DNA of 64,000 nucleotides, taken from the NCBI GenBank assembly GCA_030280995.1, contig JASXTE010000001.1, positions 24,375,106 to 24,439,105 of the forward strand, in the 5' to 3' direction. Made by a program: the position numbers and the translations under genes. The DNA comes from Hemileia vastatrix (lineage: Eukaryota > Basidiomycota > Pucciniomycetes > Pucciniales > Zaghouaniaceae). Positions 24,004 through 35,300 of this stretch are shown in pieces (the first letter of the stretch is position 1; the number at the start of each line of letters is the position of its first letter). Below the pieces are notes generated by a model. The model was not told the origin of the DNA. It did no database searches and saw nothing but the letters and a program-made list of their open reading frames with translations.

Positions 24004-24755
24004 TGGTGTCCGGCTGAGTTTATTTTGTGACAGTCCTATTCTACATGGTCGTATGAGTTAGAAATGTACAAGCTCATGTCTGTAGAGTGAATATTAAGGG
24101 ATTTATGAGGAAAAAAAAACAGGTGGAAATTATTGTCCGGCCACAGTACAGTCTCTTATACAGAATATTTAAAAATAAAAACTTCACACGAAAAATACAA
24201 TATCTTATTAAGTCCTGCTCACTGCCTACTCAAAGACTACTCACGGTTTACTCATGTTTAGCATCTTCTTAAATATTAATATAAAACCTATGTAAATTAG
24301 TGATAGTTTCCTTAGCGATTCAATTTTGAATACTAATAAATATACATTCAATTAAATTAAACAAAATCATCTCTGACACCAATCATGTTGAAGTCAAAAG
24401 TGTTAATTTAATAAATAAGACTAAATCGTAATTCAATACACAAAATCCAGTACAACTAACTTATTTAACTATTTACAAGAGATCAAGGTTATTATTCTTT
24501 TATGTCTTCTCCATTATTAGATTTCCCGCTCATCTCTATTATAATTATGGTCGTAAGAATCTATCCCATGACACTTATGACTCTATATTGACCTACGACA
24601 CGATCGACACCTGCAAAACAAACTTCATTGATGAAAAAGAGTTGGTTTACGAGTTGCGAAGCTCCGAGAGCAAGTAAAAATCTACATAAAGGCAGCTTCT
24701 TTCTGGTGATTTTCCCATTCACTTGTGAATTCCTGACTTATAAACATCAGCGAAG
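24004..24755. other. Spacer with a paralogue of the copia A empty site
   Basis: Bases about 24041-24150 resemble the two flanks of copia A joined without the element (CTACATGG...ATGAGT, then TGTAGAGTG.ATATT). The rest, up to the secreted-protein gene, shows no supported gene. It is the presumed promoter region of that gene, but no convincing TATA box stands out. Confidence 0.5.
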
Positions 24756-25263
24756 ATGAAGTTCTCCTGCAATGTTTTTCAAGCCTTGATTTTATTCATC
24801 TCTCTCAATTTGTGTTATTGTCAAAATTGCAACGGAATTTATTGTACCGATGCCAAAGGTTGTATAATTATATATATCTGCAACTCTTAAGAAAATTTTT
24901 TTTAACCAACATTATATCTACAGATGTCTTCCTTTGTGATAGGCCTAAAGGCACTGCAATTCTTTCACTGGTGTGCATCAATATATATAATAAAACAGCC
25001 TGCGACGGTGATACCTATCCAAACGACCCTACTTATATATATAAAGCCTGTTACAGCGGTAAGTCGAATGAAAGAGTAGAATCAAGTAACAAAAATGCTA
25101 AGGTGTATTTTTTGATTCGTTTTATTCTCTAGATGCCTCTGATGGGACATGTATAGATAGTAGAGATAAGAAGGTGGCAAAGGGTTGTAAACCAGTTAAG
25201 CTATTCTCTAAACAAGTGAGCACTAACAGCTTTAAATTTCGTTCAAGTAAGTCAGATTTCTAA
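24756..25263 (+). CDS. Small secreted cysteine-rich protein (effector-like candidate)
   Basis: A three-exon model: 24756-24858, 24924-25058 and 25133-25263, giving 122 residues. Introns of 65 and 74 bp have GT...AG ends (the second donor is the canonical GTAAGT), both are phase 1, and the acceptors follow pyrimidine-rich tracts. The product starts MKFSCNVFQALILFISLNLC, a typical signal peptide of about 22 residues. The rest has eight cysteines within about 80 residues, then a basic tail. There is no membrane segment after the signal. I do not recognise the family. Small cysteine-rich secreted proteins are common effector candidates in rust fungi, but the role here is inference. GTAAGTCAG near 25246 could be a third donor, so the C-terminus may differ. 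It is the only multi-exon gene here without a visible lesion. Confidence 0.7.
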
Positions 25264-25896
25264 ACCTGGAAAAGTTCACCCATCTACTGAGTTATCATAT
25301 TAATGAGACTCTGCCCTATGGTAGTGGCTCTCTGTCCCCAGTCCTCTTAAACGGCAAGGGTGAAGTCTGGCGGTTTGTACCCTCATGGTTTTTTATTCAT
25401 ACAAGCTCGCCCAAGAAAGGACATGAAGGGAGGCAGGACAGTGGTGGCAACTTGTGAAATTATGGTTGAAGGGGAGAGTACTTCAGAGGTTATGAAGGGG
25501 ACTCTATGCTCTTTGGCAATCTCAAAGAGTGAGTTATTGACAGTTTTACACGGTGAAGTGTCATTTTGAAATTGAAACTCGATCATCAAACAATACTACT
25601 AAGAACATGTACAGTCGTCATCCTAACCCTAAGGGAATTGATAATGAAAAAATATCATTTTGCTAGCCTAATACATCATTATCCCTAGCTGCTTCACTTT
25701 TGCTACCAATCTGGACAGACAATTTGATTTAAAAATGTCCAATCACAGCCACTTCATTTTGACCAAGATCACTTTCCCACTTTTTCACTTTTTACTACCC
25801 TCTTGTTAATTATGCTACATGTTGGTCTGGATATTCTCAGGACTGTGTAAAATAAGCATACAAAATATGCTAAACACTTGTATTACACATGGGGAC
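25264..25896. other. Downstream spacer of the secreted-protein gene
   Basis: It contains short ORFs on both strands near 25360-25590 with no recognisable domain and AT-rich sequence from 25600 on. If the secreted-protein gene has a further exon, it would lie at the start of this stretch. Confidence 0.4.
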
Positions 25897-25899
25897 AAT

Positions 25900-26100
25900 A
25901 GGGGGTATCAAAGTTAAAAATTTGTAAATATTTAAAAAGCATTTCACAACACAAAAAGAAAGACACAAACTTGATCTTAATTCACAGTGGAAAGGTGTTT
26001 TGGGGGCACAATATGGCATATTTTAAAAAAATAATCATGGTTGATTAGGTGGAAAAAAGAGGTATTTTGAAATGGAAGATTTCTAACTTTGATACCCCCT
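25900..26100. mobile_element. 201-bp MITE with AGGGGGTATC ends
   Basis: Terminal inverted repeats of about 22 bp start AGGGGGTATCAAAGTTA. The 3-bp target duplication is AAT (25897-25899, 26101-26103). The interior matches, in reverse orientation, the 200-bp copy at 54605-54804. Confidence 0.88.
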
Positions 26101-26120
26101 AATAAGTAAAGGTATACAAT

Positions 26121-26245
26121 AGGGGGTATCAATGTTAAGGAATCCCCAATTAAATTAATTGTGGATAAAAATCAATATACTCCAATTATCTTCTGTAATT
26201 ATTTTTGTTAATAATTGGGTTATTAGACATTTTACATTGTGGCAG
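26121..26245 (+). repeat. Left end of a related AGGGGGTATC element, copy 1
   Basis: It starts AGGGGGTATCAATGTT and is followed by a segment ending near TTAGACATTTTACAT. The same ~120-bp block recurs at 26345-26465. No right end is found nearby. Confidence 0.6.
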
Positions 26246-26344
26246 TCTAAAGTTTAGTGTAGCACTTAAAATACTTTAAATTGAATTTCAGATGTTTATT
26301 ATGGAGACTGGAAGGGTCTATTTTATTTTAAAATATTTTTTATT
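26239..26344 (+). repeat. Fragment of the TGTGGTAGCC-type LTR
   Basis: TGTGGCAGTCTAAAGTTTAG and following bases resemble the first ~100 bp of the solo LTR at 13394-14508. It is wedged between the two ~120-bp repeat blocks. Confidence 0.55.
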
Positions 26345-26465
26345 AGGGGGTATCAATGTTGACCAATCTGCAATTAAATAAGTTGCAGATAAAAATCATT
26401 ATACCACAATTATCTTCTGCAATGATTTTTGCTAATAATTGGACTATTAGACCTTTTACATGGCA
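26345..26465 (+). repeat. Left end of a related AGGGGGTATC element, copy 2
   Basis: A direct repeat of 26121-26245. It shares ATCTGCAATTA with the reversed element end at 41690-41741. Confidence 0.6.
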
Positions 26466-27813
26466 ATGTTCACCTCTACCCTACATTTTTATCCTCAATT
26501 TTTCATAATCCCATCTTGGACAACTTTATGGATGTGCAAGCCTACCTACCTTTCTGCGCACTCCCATCCTGTCTATTCATTTCTGTTCAAAACCCCTCCC
26601 CATCTCATCTGTTTTTTTCTTCTCCTTTTCATATTCAAATATCTAAACATGCCCTGTCATCATAGACCTTCTCAAAGGAAGGCTTCCCCCAATCATTCAT
26701 CAAATCCCATTACTCCCTCTTTCCCCCATTCAGCTGAGGAATCAAAGATTTTTCAACTAAAAAAAGATGAACATCTCATACTTATCAACTGGCTAAAAAT
26801 AAAAACTAATTAAGATTCTTGTTTTGGTACTGAGAATGTGACTAAAGTAAGACATCCCCCTGCATCAAAAGTCAATGGCTATCTTCTAATGGCCAATGAA
26901 TTACAAAATAAGACAAAGGGAAGGATTGATCTTTTGCCTAAACAGATGCCTGAACATTTCAAGCATTACCAAGCCAAATAAAAGAAGGCAAAGACACTTT
27001 CATTTTCTACTGGTTTTGGTATTACTGACATTGATATCAGTAAGGGCATGAAATCCATAGATGATAAACTTGAATCTTAATGTCCATACTTTAAAGAGAT
27101 GGATGCTATTTTTGGAGAGTGAGCTGATGCTAATCCTGCAAATATGTTGGATGGTGAAGATGCTATCTCTAAAAATGATGTTGAAACAAATCTTCTCCCA
27201 TCCTCTTCCTCAACTCAAGCCTCTCCTGTTTCAAATTCAACAAATCTACATAGCTTTCCAATAGATCCTTATGGTGATATAAACCAATGTGATCCCACTC
27301 CAGTAAGTTTTTATTTCTTGTCTAGTTGTTTTATTTTTTTTATTTCTAAAAAGGCTCATGAAAAAACCCAGGATCCTCAAGCAAGTGAGTCTGAAGCTAG
27401 CATCAATGATGAAGAGGAAATTTTTACCTCCAAAAAAAAGCAAAAACCATCAACTACTTTGAATTTCAACAGTCAAAAAAAGCAAAACAGAGATAGTTTT
27501 TCCCAAACCCCTTTTTTTGCAATTAATTATTTTCTGGAGAAACATGAATCTGGTAAGTGATAGCATACCTCTTAATAATTAAGTGAGATTTTCTTTTCTT
27601 TTGTTCATATTCCTTTTCACTATAGGTAAAGTTAAAGTTGCAAGATATACTCTCAACTATCAAAAGAAAAAATATGAGCTCTCTTTACAAAGGGATGATA
27701 CGGCACAAGACTTGGAGGAGAAGAAAGTTGAGCTTTCTTTACAGAGGGATGAGAGGGTAAAAGACTTTGAGGAGAAGAAATTTGAGCTTTCTTTAAAGAG
27801 GGATGAGAGGGCA

Positions 27814-29090
27814 TGTCAGCCAGGCTATACCACAAGCCCAGCAACTTATATGTTAATTTATTGGACCTGAAAGAGGGCGTAAGAATTGTATTTTATGTAT
27901 ATAAATTAATATTTTATTGCATAATAAAATTATATAAGTATCTTATTAATAATAAGTGTTATATTAATTTTATTGTTATATAAATTTTTATACATTTAAA
28001 TTAAGCTTAATATATTTTATATTCTACAAAAAATGGCGCATTTTTATGTATTTAATAATTATAAATTAATAATTAATTAATTACAAAAAATATATTTTAA
28101 TTATATATGTAAAATTGACTTATAATGTAATTAATTTAATTAATTAATTTTATATATTAAATAAAACTTCATATATTATTAAACAATAATATTGGGCGCT
28201 TCTTTTGACCCTTAATTGTGTCAGAAAAATATTATTAAATAAATTATAATACTTATTTAATAACATAGTATTAAAATCCCCACTTTAAATTAAAAATATC
28301 ACTAAATTAATTATATGTTTCATTTAAACTAATGATTGAATTAATTACATAATTAAAACAACTAATTAAAATTTCTTTAAACTGGATTGAATTTATTATA
28401 TTAATTTTTGGTGTGAAAATAATTTTATTTTTTTTACTTAAAAACTTTACATGTCACTATAATGTCTGTTTTTGATTATTTTACTCATTGTTCTCATGTT
28501 TCAGACTTACTTGGTTAATAATTATTTTAATTAAGTGTTTTGGGAAGTTATGGTGGGATAATGGTTAATTACTCATGGGATTTAGTCAATTGTTTCATAT
28601 TTTTCTCTTAATAGTCATGTTTCATTTCTTCTTTGTTATCTTTTTGTTTTAGCTTATTTCTATTTTGTATTTACTGATTTGTGGCGCTTCAGGGGTCCCT
28701 TGGTCTATAAAAGGGCCTTGGGTAATCCCCTTTAACAGCATCACTTATTACACTCACCTTTTATTACATATTTAAATATTATAAAAAATTATTATTATTA
28801 TTATTAGTGTTATAGTTCTAATATAAATTTTAATAAATTTCTATGGTTGCTTTAAGTCTAATAATAAATATAAGTGTTTCCACGCATTGAAATTAAATCC
28901 TTACTTAAATAAATATTGTCATTTAATAACCCTTACTTTTGTGTCAGCTCTCAAGTAATTCGTCGTTGCTCCTCTTTAAATAACTTAAATAATTTTATTA
29001 CTTTATTTCTTTTATTCTTTATATTCCTTTTACTTCCTCTTCTCAATTCCCTCTTCTTCTTTTCCCACTCTTCTAGACGTCCGGCTGACA
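27814..29090 (+). mobile_element. Solo LTR (1277 bp) inside the Myb/SANT-like pseudogene
   Basis: It starts TGTCAGCCAGGCTATACC and ends GTCCGGCTGACA. The 5-bp target duplication is GGGCA (27809-27813, 29091-29095). It is a different family from the Ty3 LTR at 30704 but shares the terminal TGTCAGCC. Confidence 0.92.
28706..28714 (+). promoter_or_regulatory. TATA box of the solo LTR
   Basis: TATAAAAGG lies about 380 bp before the LTR 3' end, as expected for a U3 promoter. Confidence 0.5.
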
Positions 29091-29290
29091 GGGCACATGA
29101 CTTGGAGGTGAAAAAATTTGAGATAACAAAAGAGGGGAAGGCTCTAGAGTACAATTTCCTATTGGATCAAATGAAACTCAAGTATCAACTTGAAGATGGT
29201 TCAAAAAAGAGAGATTTCCTGAGAGAATGTGTTAAAGCTAATAAATCCATTGAGGAAATCGAATTCATAATGAAAATGTTTGATAACTAG

Positions 29291-30698
29291 TTTTTTTTAT
29301 TTTGTTTAGAAAGTTTTCTTTATAGAATGCATTAAAGCTAATAATCAATCCTTGGCACACACTCCTCACTGGGATGTGAAACATTTTATTGCAACATTCT
29401 AGATTATTTGTTTGTTTGGTTAAATAAATTTTGTTTTATTTATTTTTGGTGATAATTTCATATTTTCTGACTTTTGTAAGGTCTTGATTCTAGATGATTT
29501 GTTTTTTCAAAAATTTGAAAAACTCATACATTTTTTATTTTTTGTTATGATTAAAGAATTTTTCTCAATTTATTTCTTTTACTCTTAAAAGTTAAACTTG
29601 TTGCAGAAAAAGAACAAGTGCAAATTGAAATCATAAACTTGGAGTCTCATGAAAAAACTGCAGAATTTCAACTACTTTTTGAGGTAAAGAAGTGATTTCA
29701 TTCACAATCAAAGGAAGAACAACTTTTAGAAATGGAGAAAGATTTTTTAGATTTGGAGAGGGTGAAGGTTAGAATTCAAATAGAGAGAGATAAAAAATTC
29801 AAAAAAAATCAAGTTCAATTGGAAAATGCCGAAATTCAATTACTAGCTAATGAATTAAAAATGAATTATGTCAAAAAATGTTTTTAGGCAATACCCTCCC
29901 CTTCTATTTTCCATAACAGGGGGTGGGGATCACCATTTTTTTTATAAGTCAGAAAAAAGTTTATGACAAAAAAATTGTGATTTATTGAAGTAGGGGCATA
30001 GATTGCCAAAATTTATGTTCATTGCAGAAATTAGCATGTAAACAAGTCTTATAAGATAATTTACAAACCTAAATCAATGACAATTCAAATAAAAATGTGG
30101 GTGAAAATTTTCTGTGACCAAATTTAATGAAATCAAACTCAAATGTATACATGAACCTCATGAGAAAAACAAATTTCCTCATGATTACCATTATATGACA
30201 TACAGCTGATGGATCATTAATTTATATAAGTAGAGTATTGTATATGACTTGTAAAATTTTAATTTGTGAAATAAAAATAAAAGTTGACAACCTATATTAC
30301 ACCCCATAATTTTTCTTTCTATTTAATGTTTTTTGTTTTACCTCAACTTTTTCTCATACCTTATCAATCCTATTGACCAGCTCCCTATTGATTTGAAAAG
30401 AAAAGCCAAAGTGAGTAAATTCTTCACAGGATTTATATAGTTTTTTTATATTTGTTAAACTTAACTTCTTTTTTTATCTTTTTTATTCTGTGGATTAATT
30501 TTTGACTGATTTGAAATGAACATCCAAAATGTGTGAACTCTTGACAAGATTCCAAGCCAGGTGGGGCTTTGGTTGTTTAGTGATGAACTTAAGAAACTTT
30601 TTTTAAGTAAAGAATAGATGCCCATGGAAATAAAATGAGTGACATGATTTTAAAAATGAAACATATATAATCAGACATACCAAGAGAATAGCCTTTAA
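29291..30698. other. AT-rich spacer with a coiled-coil gene remnant
   Basis: Around 29592-29888 the plus strand reads as a charged, Glu/Lys-rich coiled coil with one stop. It may be a paralogous fragment of the tail of the neighbouring Myb/SANT-like pseudogene. The rest is AT-rich with no supported feature. Confidence 0.35.
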
Positions 30699-30703
30699 CA
30701 AAT

Positions 30704-31880
30704 TGTCAGCCTAAATATCCTTAGGACTGAGTATTTCTTATGCTTAAAATAAGATAACCTTAAGTAGATTAAGCTTATATCTTAAAAATAATGTTAAAAT
30801 AATAATATATATTATTTTATTATATATATATATAATTATTATTCTATTATATAATTTAGAATAGTTTAAATAGCTTATCCATGGCCTAATAATACTTATT
30901 AAGGTGTTAATGGAGTCATAATATACTTATCTTAAGTGATATGAAGTAATTATTGACATACATAAGCTTATATGTATACATAAATCTCATATTCAGTGAA
31001 ATATGCAGTATATTATGTATATTTAGGTATATAAGTGGGTTTTAGCCCCTTAATAGCCTATAACCTTTGTTTTTCTGCTTATTTTAGGTCATATGGACGA
31101 AATCAGTGGACTCAAAACCCCTACAGAAGCATAGACACCTATATCAGGCGCATACACCCAGTTTGGACAACTAAAATTACTTCCTTGGATGGTTTTTCAC
31201 GGATATATGGATTGGAAGGATGTTTCTGGGTTAATGTGGATGCTTGGGGATGTTATTGGGGGCTTGGACATTTTATTTGTTTCCTTTATATGCTTTTAGT
31301 TTCATTAAATCTCTTTTTGATTATTTATTTTACCTGTTTCTTTATGGTATCTGCTTTTATCTGGGTTTTCTATTTATGGTATGACTCTGTGTTATTATTA
31401 ATAGTGATAGAGGGTCCTTACTGGAGGTCTGGGTGTTGAAACTGCTTGAAGTGGACGCCATGGGGAGGTGATGAGCCCTCACAGTGCTGTAATTGCCGGG
31501 GATAGCAGTGACATCATCTGGATTGAAGGTCTGTGCACTCCAGTGGATTTGGGTATAAGTAAGGAGGGATTTTGACGGTTTATTATCATCATTCAATTAC
31601 TAAAATTCAAACAACCACTACAATACAATTATTAGCATTCAGAAATATATTATAAAGCTATTATAGATTGATATTATCTTTATATAAGCTATAACTATAT
31701 TTTATTCTTCTATTTTCCACCACTAGCATGCATTTAAATCCAAGTATTGTGAGTTTTATTTGAGTATAACTATTCTATTAGTCTTCCCCTGAGGTTTAAT
31801 CACTAAATAATTTATCAATAAGTAGTAGGACCATAAAATAACACTATTATATCATACTTATATACTAGACTATACTGACA
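30704..31880 (+). repeat. 5' LTR of the Ty3/gypsy element
   Basis: 1177 bp, equal in length to the 3' LTR. The conserved TATATAAG is at 31028-31035. The 134-codon ORF inside it is not a gene: it is broken by a stop in the 3' LTR copy. Confidence 0.95.
31028..31035 (+). promoter_or_regulatory. TATA box of the Ty3 5' LTR
   Basis: TATATAAG, conserved in the three LTR copies, is the likely core promoter driving the gag-pol transcript. Confidence 0.55.
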
Positions 31881-31882
31881 AT

Positions 31883-31894
31883 TGGGGGTCTTTC
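31883..31894 (+). promoter_or_regulatory. Candidate primer-binding site of the Ty3 element
   Basis: TGGGGGTCTTTC begins two bases after the 5' LTR. The leading TGG fits pairing with a tRNA 3'-CCA end. The tRNA species was not identified, and it is not the usual initiator Met site. Confidence 0.4.
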
Positions 31895-32390
31895 CTTATA
31901 TTTTACTTATTATTTAGTATAAGCCTTGGGACGTGATTTTTACCTTAGTACAGCTCAAAATTAACCAAATATTTGGGTCTGCTGCATATTAGTGGGTCAT
32001 CATAACTCATTGATTGCGGAAAAGAACCCTTAAAATAATTGTACTAATTTTTATCCTAAAAATTAGATATTTACAGTAGTAACTGTACCCAATATAAACC
32101 CAATTTCACTTGGTATTTGGACACCAATATAACACCCAATTAAATTGGTATTTGGCTAAAGCTTGGTAAGCTAATTATTCACCCTTATAGAGGTCTAGTT
32201 AAACTTATTATTATATTTTTAACAGATTTTTTCAAATTTTTCTTACATTTTATTTAAATAAATAAAGATATAAATTCAGGGTAAGCTCCATTGCTTTTTT
32301 ATTAGTAATATATTTGCTAATATTATTTGTCTACTAATTACATAAAGTTTTTTCCTTTTGTAGACGTAAAATATTGTTATTCTGAACAAT

Positions 32391-35300
32391 ATGAGTGCTC
32401 CTCAGGACAGTGTAAGTGAACAGCCTGCTTATAATACCAGGTCTAAAGCTAACAAAAACTTTCCAGGACATCACCATGGAGGGACAACAGTACCCCCATC
32501 CAGAAAGCATGAGTATAGAGGAAAATGACGCCCTCTTAAAAAAGATAACTATAAAAAAGACGTCTCCTCCTCTTCAGGATCAACTGTCCCACCTGGACAA
32601 ACAGGTTCTGAAGCTGGAGGAATCAAAATCTCTCATGTTCAAAGAAGTAGAGCAGTTGCAAAACAATTGCAAGGTAGGGTTTCAGCAGATGAATCAGGCA
32701 ATGGCAGAATTAAAGGGAGGCCAGCCCAGTCAATCAAATCAGCAACCCCCTACCCAAGGAGGGTCCACTCACTCCCAGGAAAAAATCTTGGTAGACAAAT
32801 GGAAATGGGACTGGTTTCACCAACAGTGGACAAGCCACAGTTGCAACAGGGATCCACCCCCTCATCTGACTTCCTCAGCTCACCCTTACAAGGGAAAAAA
32901 GAGCCAAAAATCAGGACTGGCAACCATCCCTTGGTAAGTAACTTACCCTCTCAGATTAGACATAATACTGATAATTACAATATAGGTAATTCTATTGATG
33001 TTAAATCTGTACAAAAAATAGAGGAGGATTTAAGAAATTTAGGTTTTAGAGTAGATACACCTGACTTGTCTTTTGTCCATAATAACAGTACTATATACAA
33101 TGATAATACATTTAATCCTCAGTTGCAACCACCTACTGGTGAGATGAGAAGTTCACAGGAGAGTGAGAGAATTGAAAAGGAGGACATGGAATATTTTAAC
33201 AATAATCCAACTGTCCATAGAATTGTTTCAGCATTGTGGAATAGAATGACTGATTGTGAGGAACAGACAGTTAAGCTCACTAGTGATACAATTTCAGCCT
33301 TGACATTGAACATTTCTCAATTAGCAACACGTAATAAAGAATTAGAGAAAGAACATTTGTCTCTAACTCTTAAATATGATTCATTGAGTAATAAATATAA
33401 TGACCTTTCAAACAAATTTTGTGAGTTAGAAAAATTATATGAAACACATTTATTAAAAACTGAATCAAGAACAAAGTTATCTTTTGCCCAGACAGATCAA
33501 AGGGTCTCTGAGTTGCTACAAAGATTAACTAAAGTTGAGATTGAAACTTCCAATCTACTAATGAACCAGGATAATCATAAGTATAATCAATATAATAATA
33601 ATCCTTTCATTGGCAAAAGTGAATCTCATTCCTTCCCTGTACCACCACAATTAAAACCATCTGGTGGTAGTGTCAAATCTGAAAATGTAAGTCACAAATC
33701 CGTGCAGGAAGAAATACAAGACCATTTATCAAAAGTGAATGAGTTGTTGAATTTACCTAAGATTAGTGAGATAAAATCCAATCAGAAAAACTGGCCTAAG
33801 ATAGATCAGTACCCAACTTATGATGGGGAAGCCAGCTCTGATTGGCAACATTTTATTCAAAGAATTGACAACTTGAAATTCTCATATAAGTTACCAGATG
33901 AAGAGATAACATCAAAATTAATTTCTTTATTTAAGGATGTTGCTTTATTATGGTTTGAAGCTGTCTTAAGTGAGGGTAGAGACTACTCTTGGGCTGAATG
34001 GAAACAACTTATTGAAAAACAATTTGGAGGTTCTAAATTCAGGTTTACTCAGCAGAGACTGTATGAGAAGACTAGGTATAATCCGTTGAATGGTGACAAA
34101 CCTATGGTATTTTTAATGAATTTAAACAAAATATTAAAAGCCATTGAGCCTCATATGGATTTTAACTTATGTAAAGATAAGATAATATACAAATTACCTA
34201 TATCTGTCAGAGACATTGTTGTAGCTAGAACATTAAATGTTACTGAATATTCTGACTTTATTAATATTTGCAATGAAATATTATTAAACCATAAGTATGA
34301 ATCAAGGTATTCCACCTATAAGCAAAATGTTGAACCTGTAAAAACTCAGAATTCAAAAACACTTCAGGAGAAGTAGAAAAAACTTACTGCACCTGTAGTA
34401 CCTAAAAAGTATGAAACAAATACTTGTTATAAGTGTAACAAAACTTGGGTCAAAGGTCACAAATGTGAGAAAAACATAAATATTGTTGAAAATCAACGTG
34501 AATCTGAAACTGAAACTGAAAAAAGTAAAGAATCAAGTGATTATGACAGCAATATCTCATATAGTGATGAAAATGAAGTCTGTATGTTGGAAGATGATTT
34601 GTCCATCTTTGAAAATCCAATATTAAATATGGACTCAAATGAATCTTTAATGAATTTTGAGGATGCTTAAATCATTAAGGATATACAAGCTGATAACTTT
34701 AGAATGACACCTATCATGGTTCCAGCTATCATTTCTGGTGAAAATGTTAATATAGTATTGGACACAGGAGCTGCTGGTTCAGTTGTTTCCACTAATACAT
34801 TACAGAAAATTGATAGTGAATATAAGTTTAAGCTTGAACCACTTCAGAATAAGAATTGGAGAGGTTTTGGATCAGTACTACACCCCATTGGTAAATACAA
34901 AGCTGCTGTTTTCTTTAAACATCAACATGGTTATGTAAGGGTAACTTGTGACTTTGTAGTAATGGATAATACTAATTGTAGTAACTGTTTTATCATTGGA
35001 AATGATATTCTGACTAAATTTGGTGTAAAATTAGACCCTGCTAATAAAAATTTTACAATTGGCATGAATGGTAAAAGGAAATTTAAAATAAATTATTTTA
35101 ACACTGTCTTACACATTGAGTCAGTAACAAATTCCCCGTCTAAAGGAAGAGAATCCAATGAGATGGAACTTCTGGAAACAGAAATTTCAAAAGCATCATT
35201 TGGCACTCAGATAAGTGAAACTGAGAAAGATAATATTTTGGAATTAATTAAAGCATTTCCAATGGCTTTTGCACATGTTACAAATGAACTTGGCCTTGTA

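Larger units (their letters stand above)
26649..29290 (+). pseudogene. Decayed Myb/SANT-like gene with coiled-coil tail, split by a solo LTR
   Basis: One frame runs from the ATG at 26649 through a probable helix-turn-helix (Myb/SANT-like) region at about 26740-27140. It has nonsense codons TAA 26811, TAA 26979, TAA 27078 and TGA 27120 but no frameshift. Two introns are readable: 27303-27353 (GTAAGT...AAG) and 27553-27625 (GTAAGT...TATAG). The last part is a charged coiled coil with a repeated unit near ELSLQRDERVKDFEEKK. A solo LTR (27814-29090) interrupts it. Removing the LTR and one GGGCA duplication continues the frame exactly to a tail ending MKMFDN at 29290. The architecture resembles SANT/no-apical-meristem-like proteins found in rust genomes; the family call is by general resemblance only. 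Confidence 0.6.

Noticed and set aside
25360..25589. Overlapping ORFs on both strands near the secreted-protein gene
   Set aside because: No domain, no splice context and equal quality on both strands; probably chance or an untranslated region.
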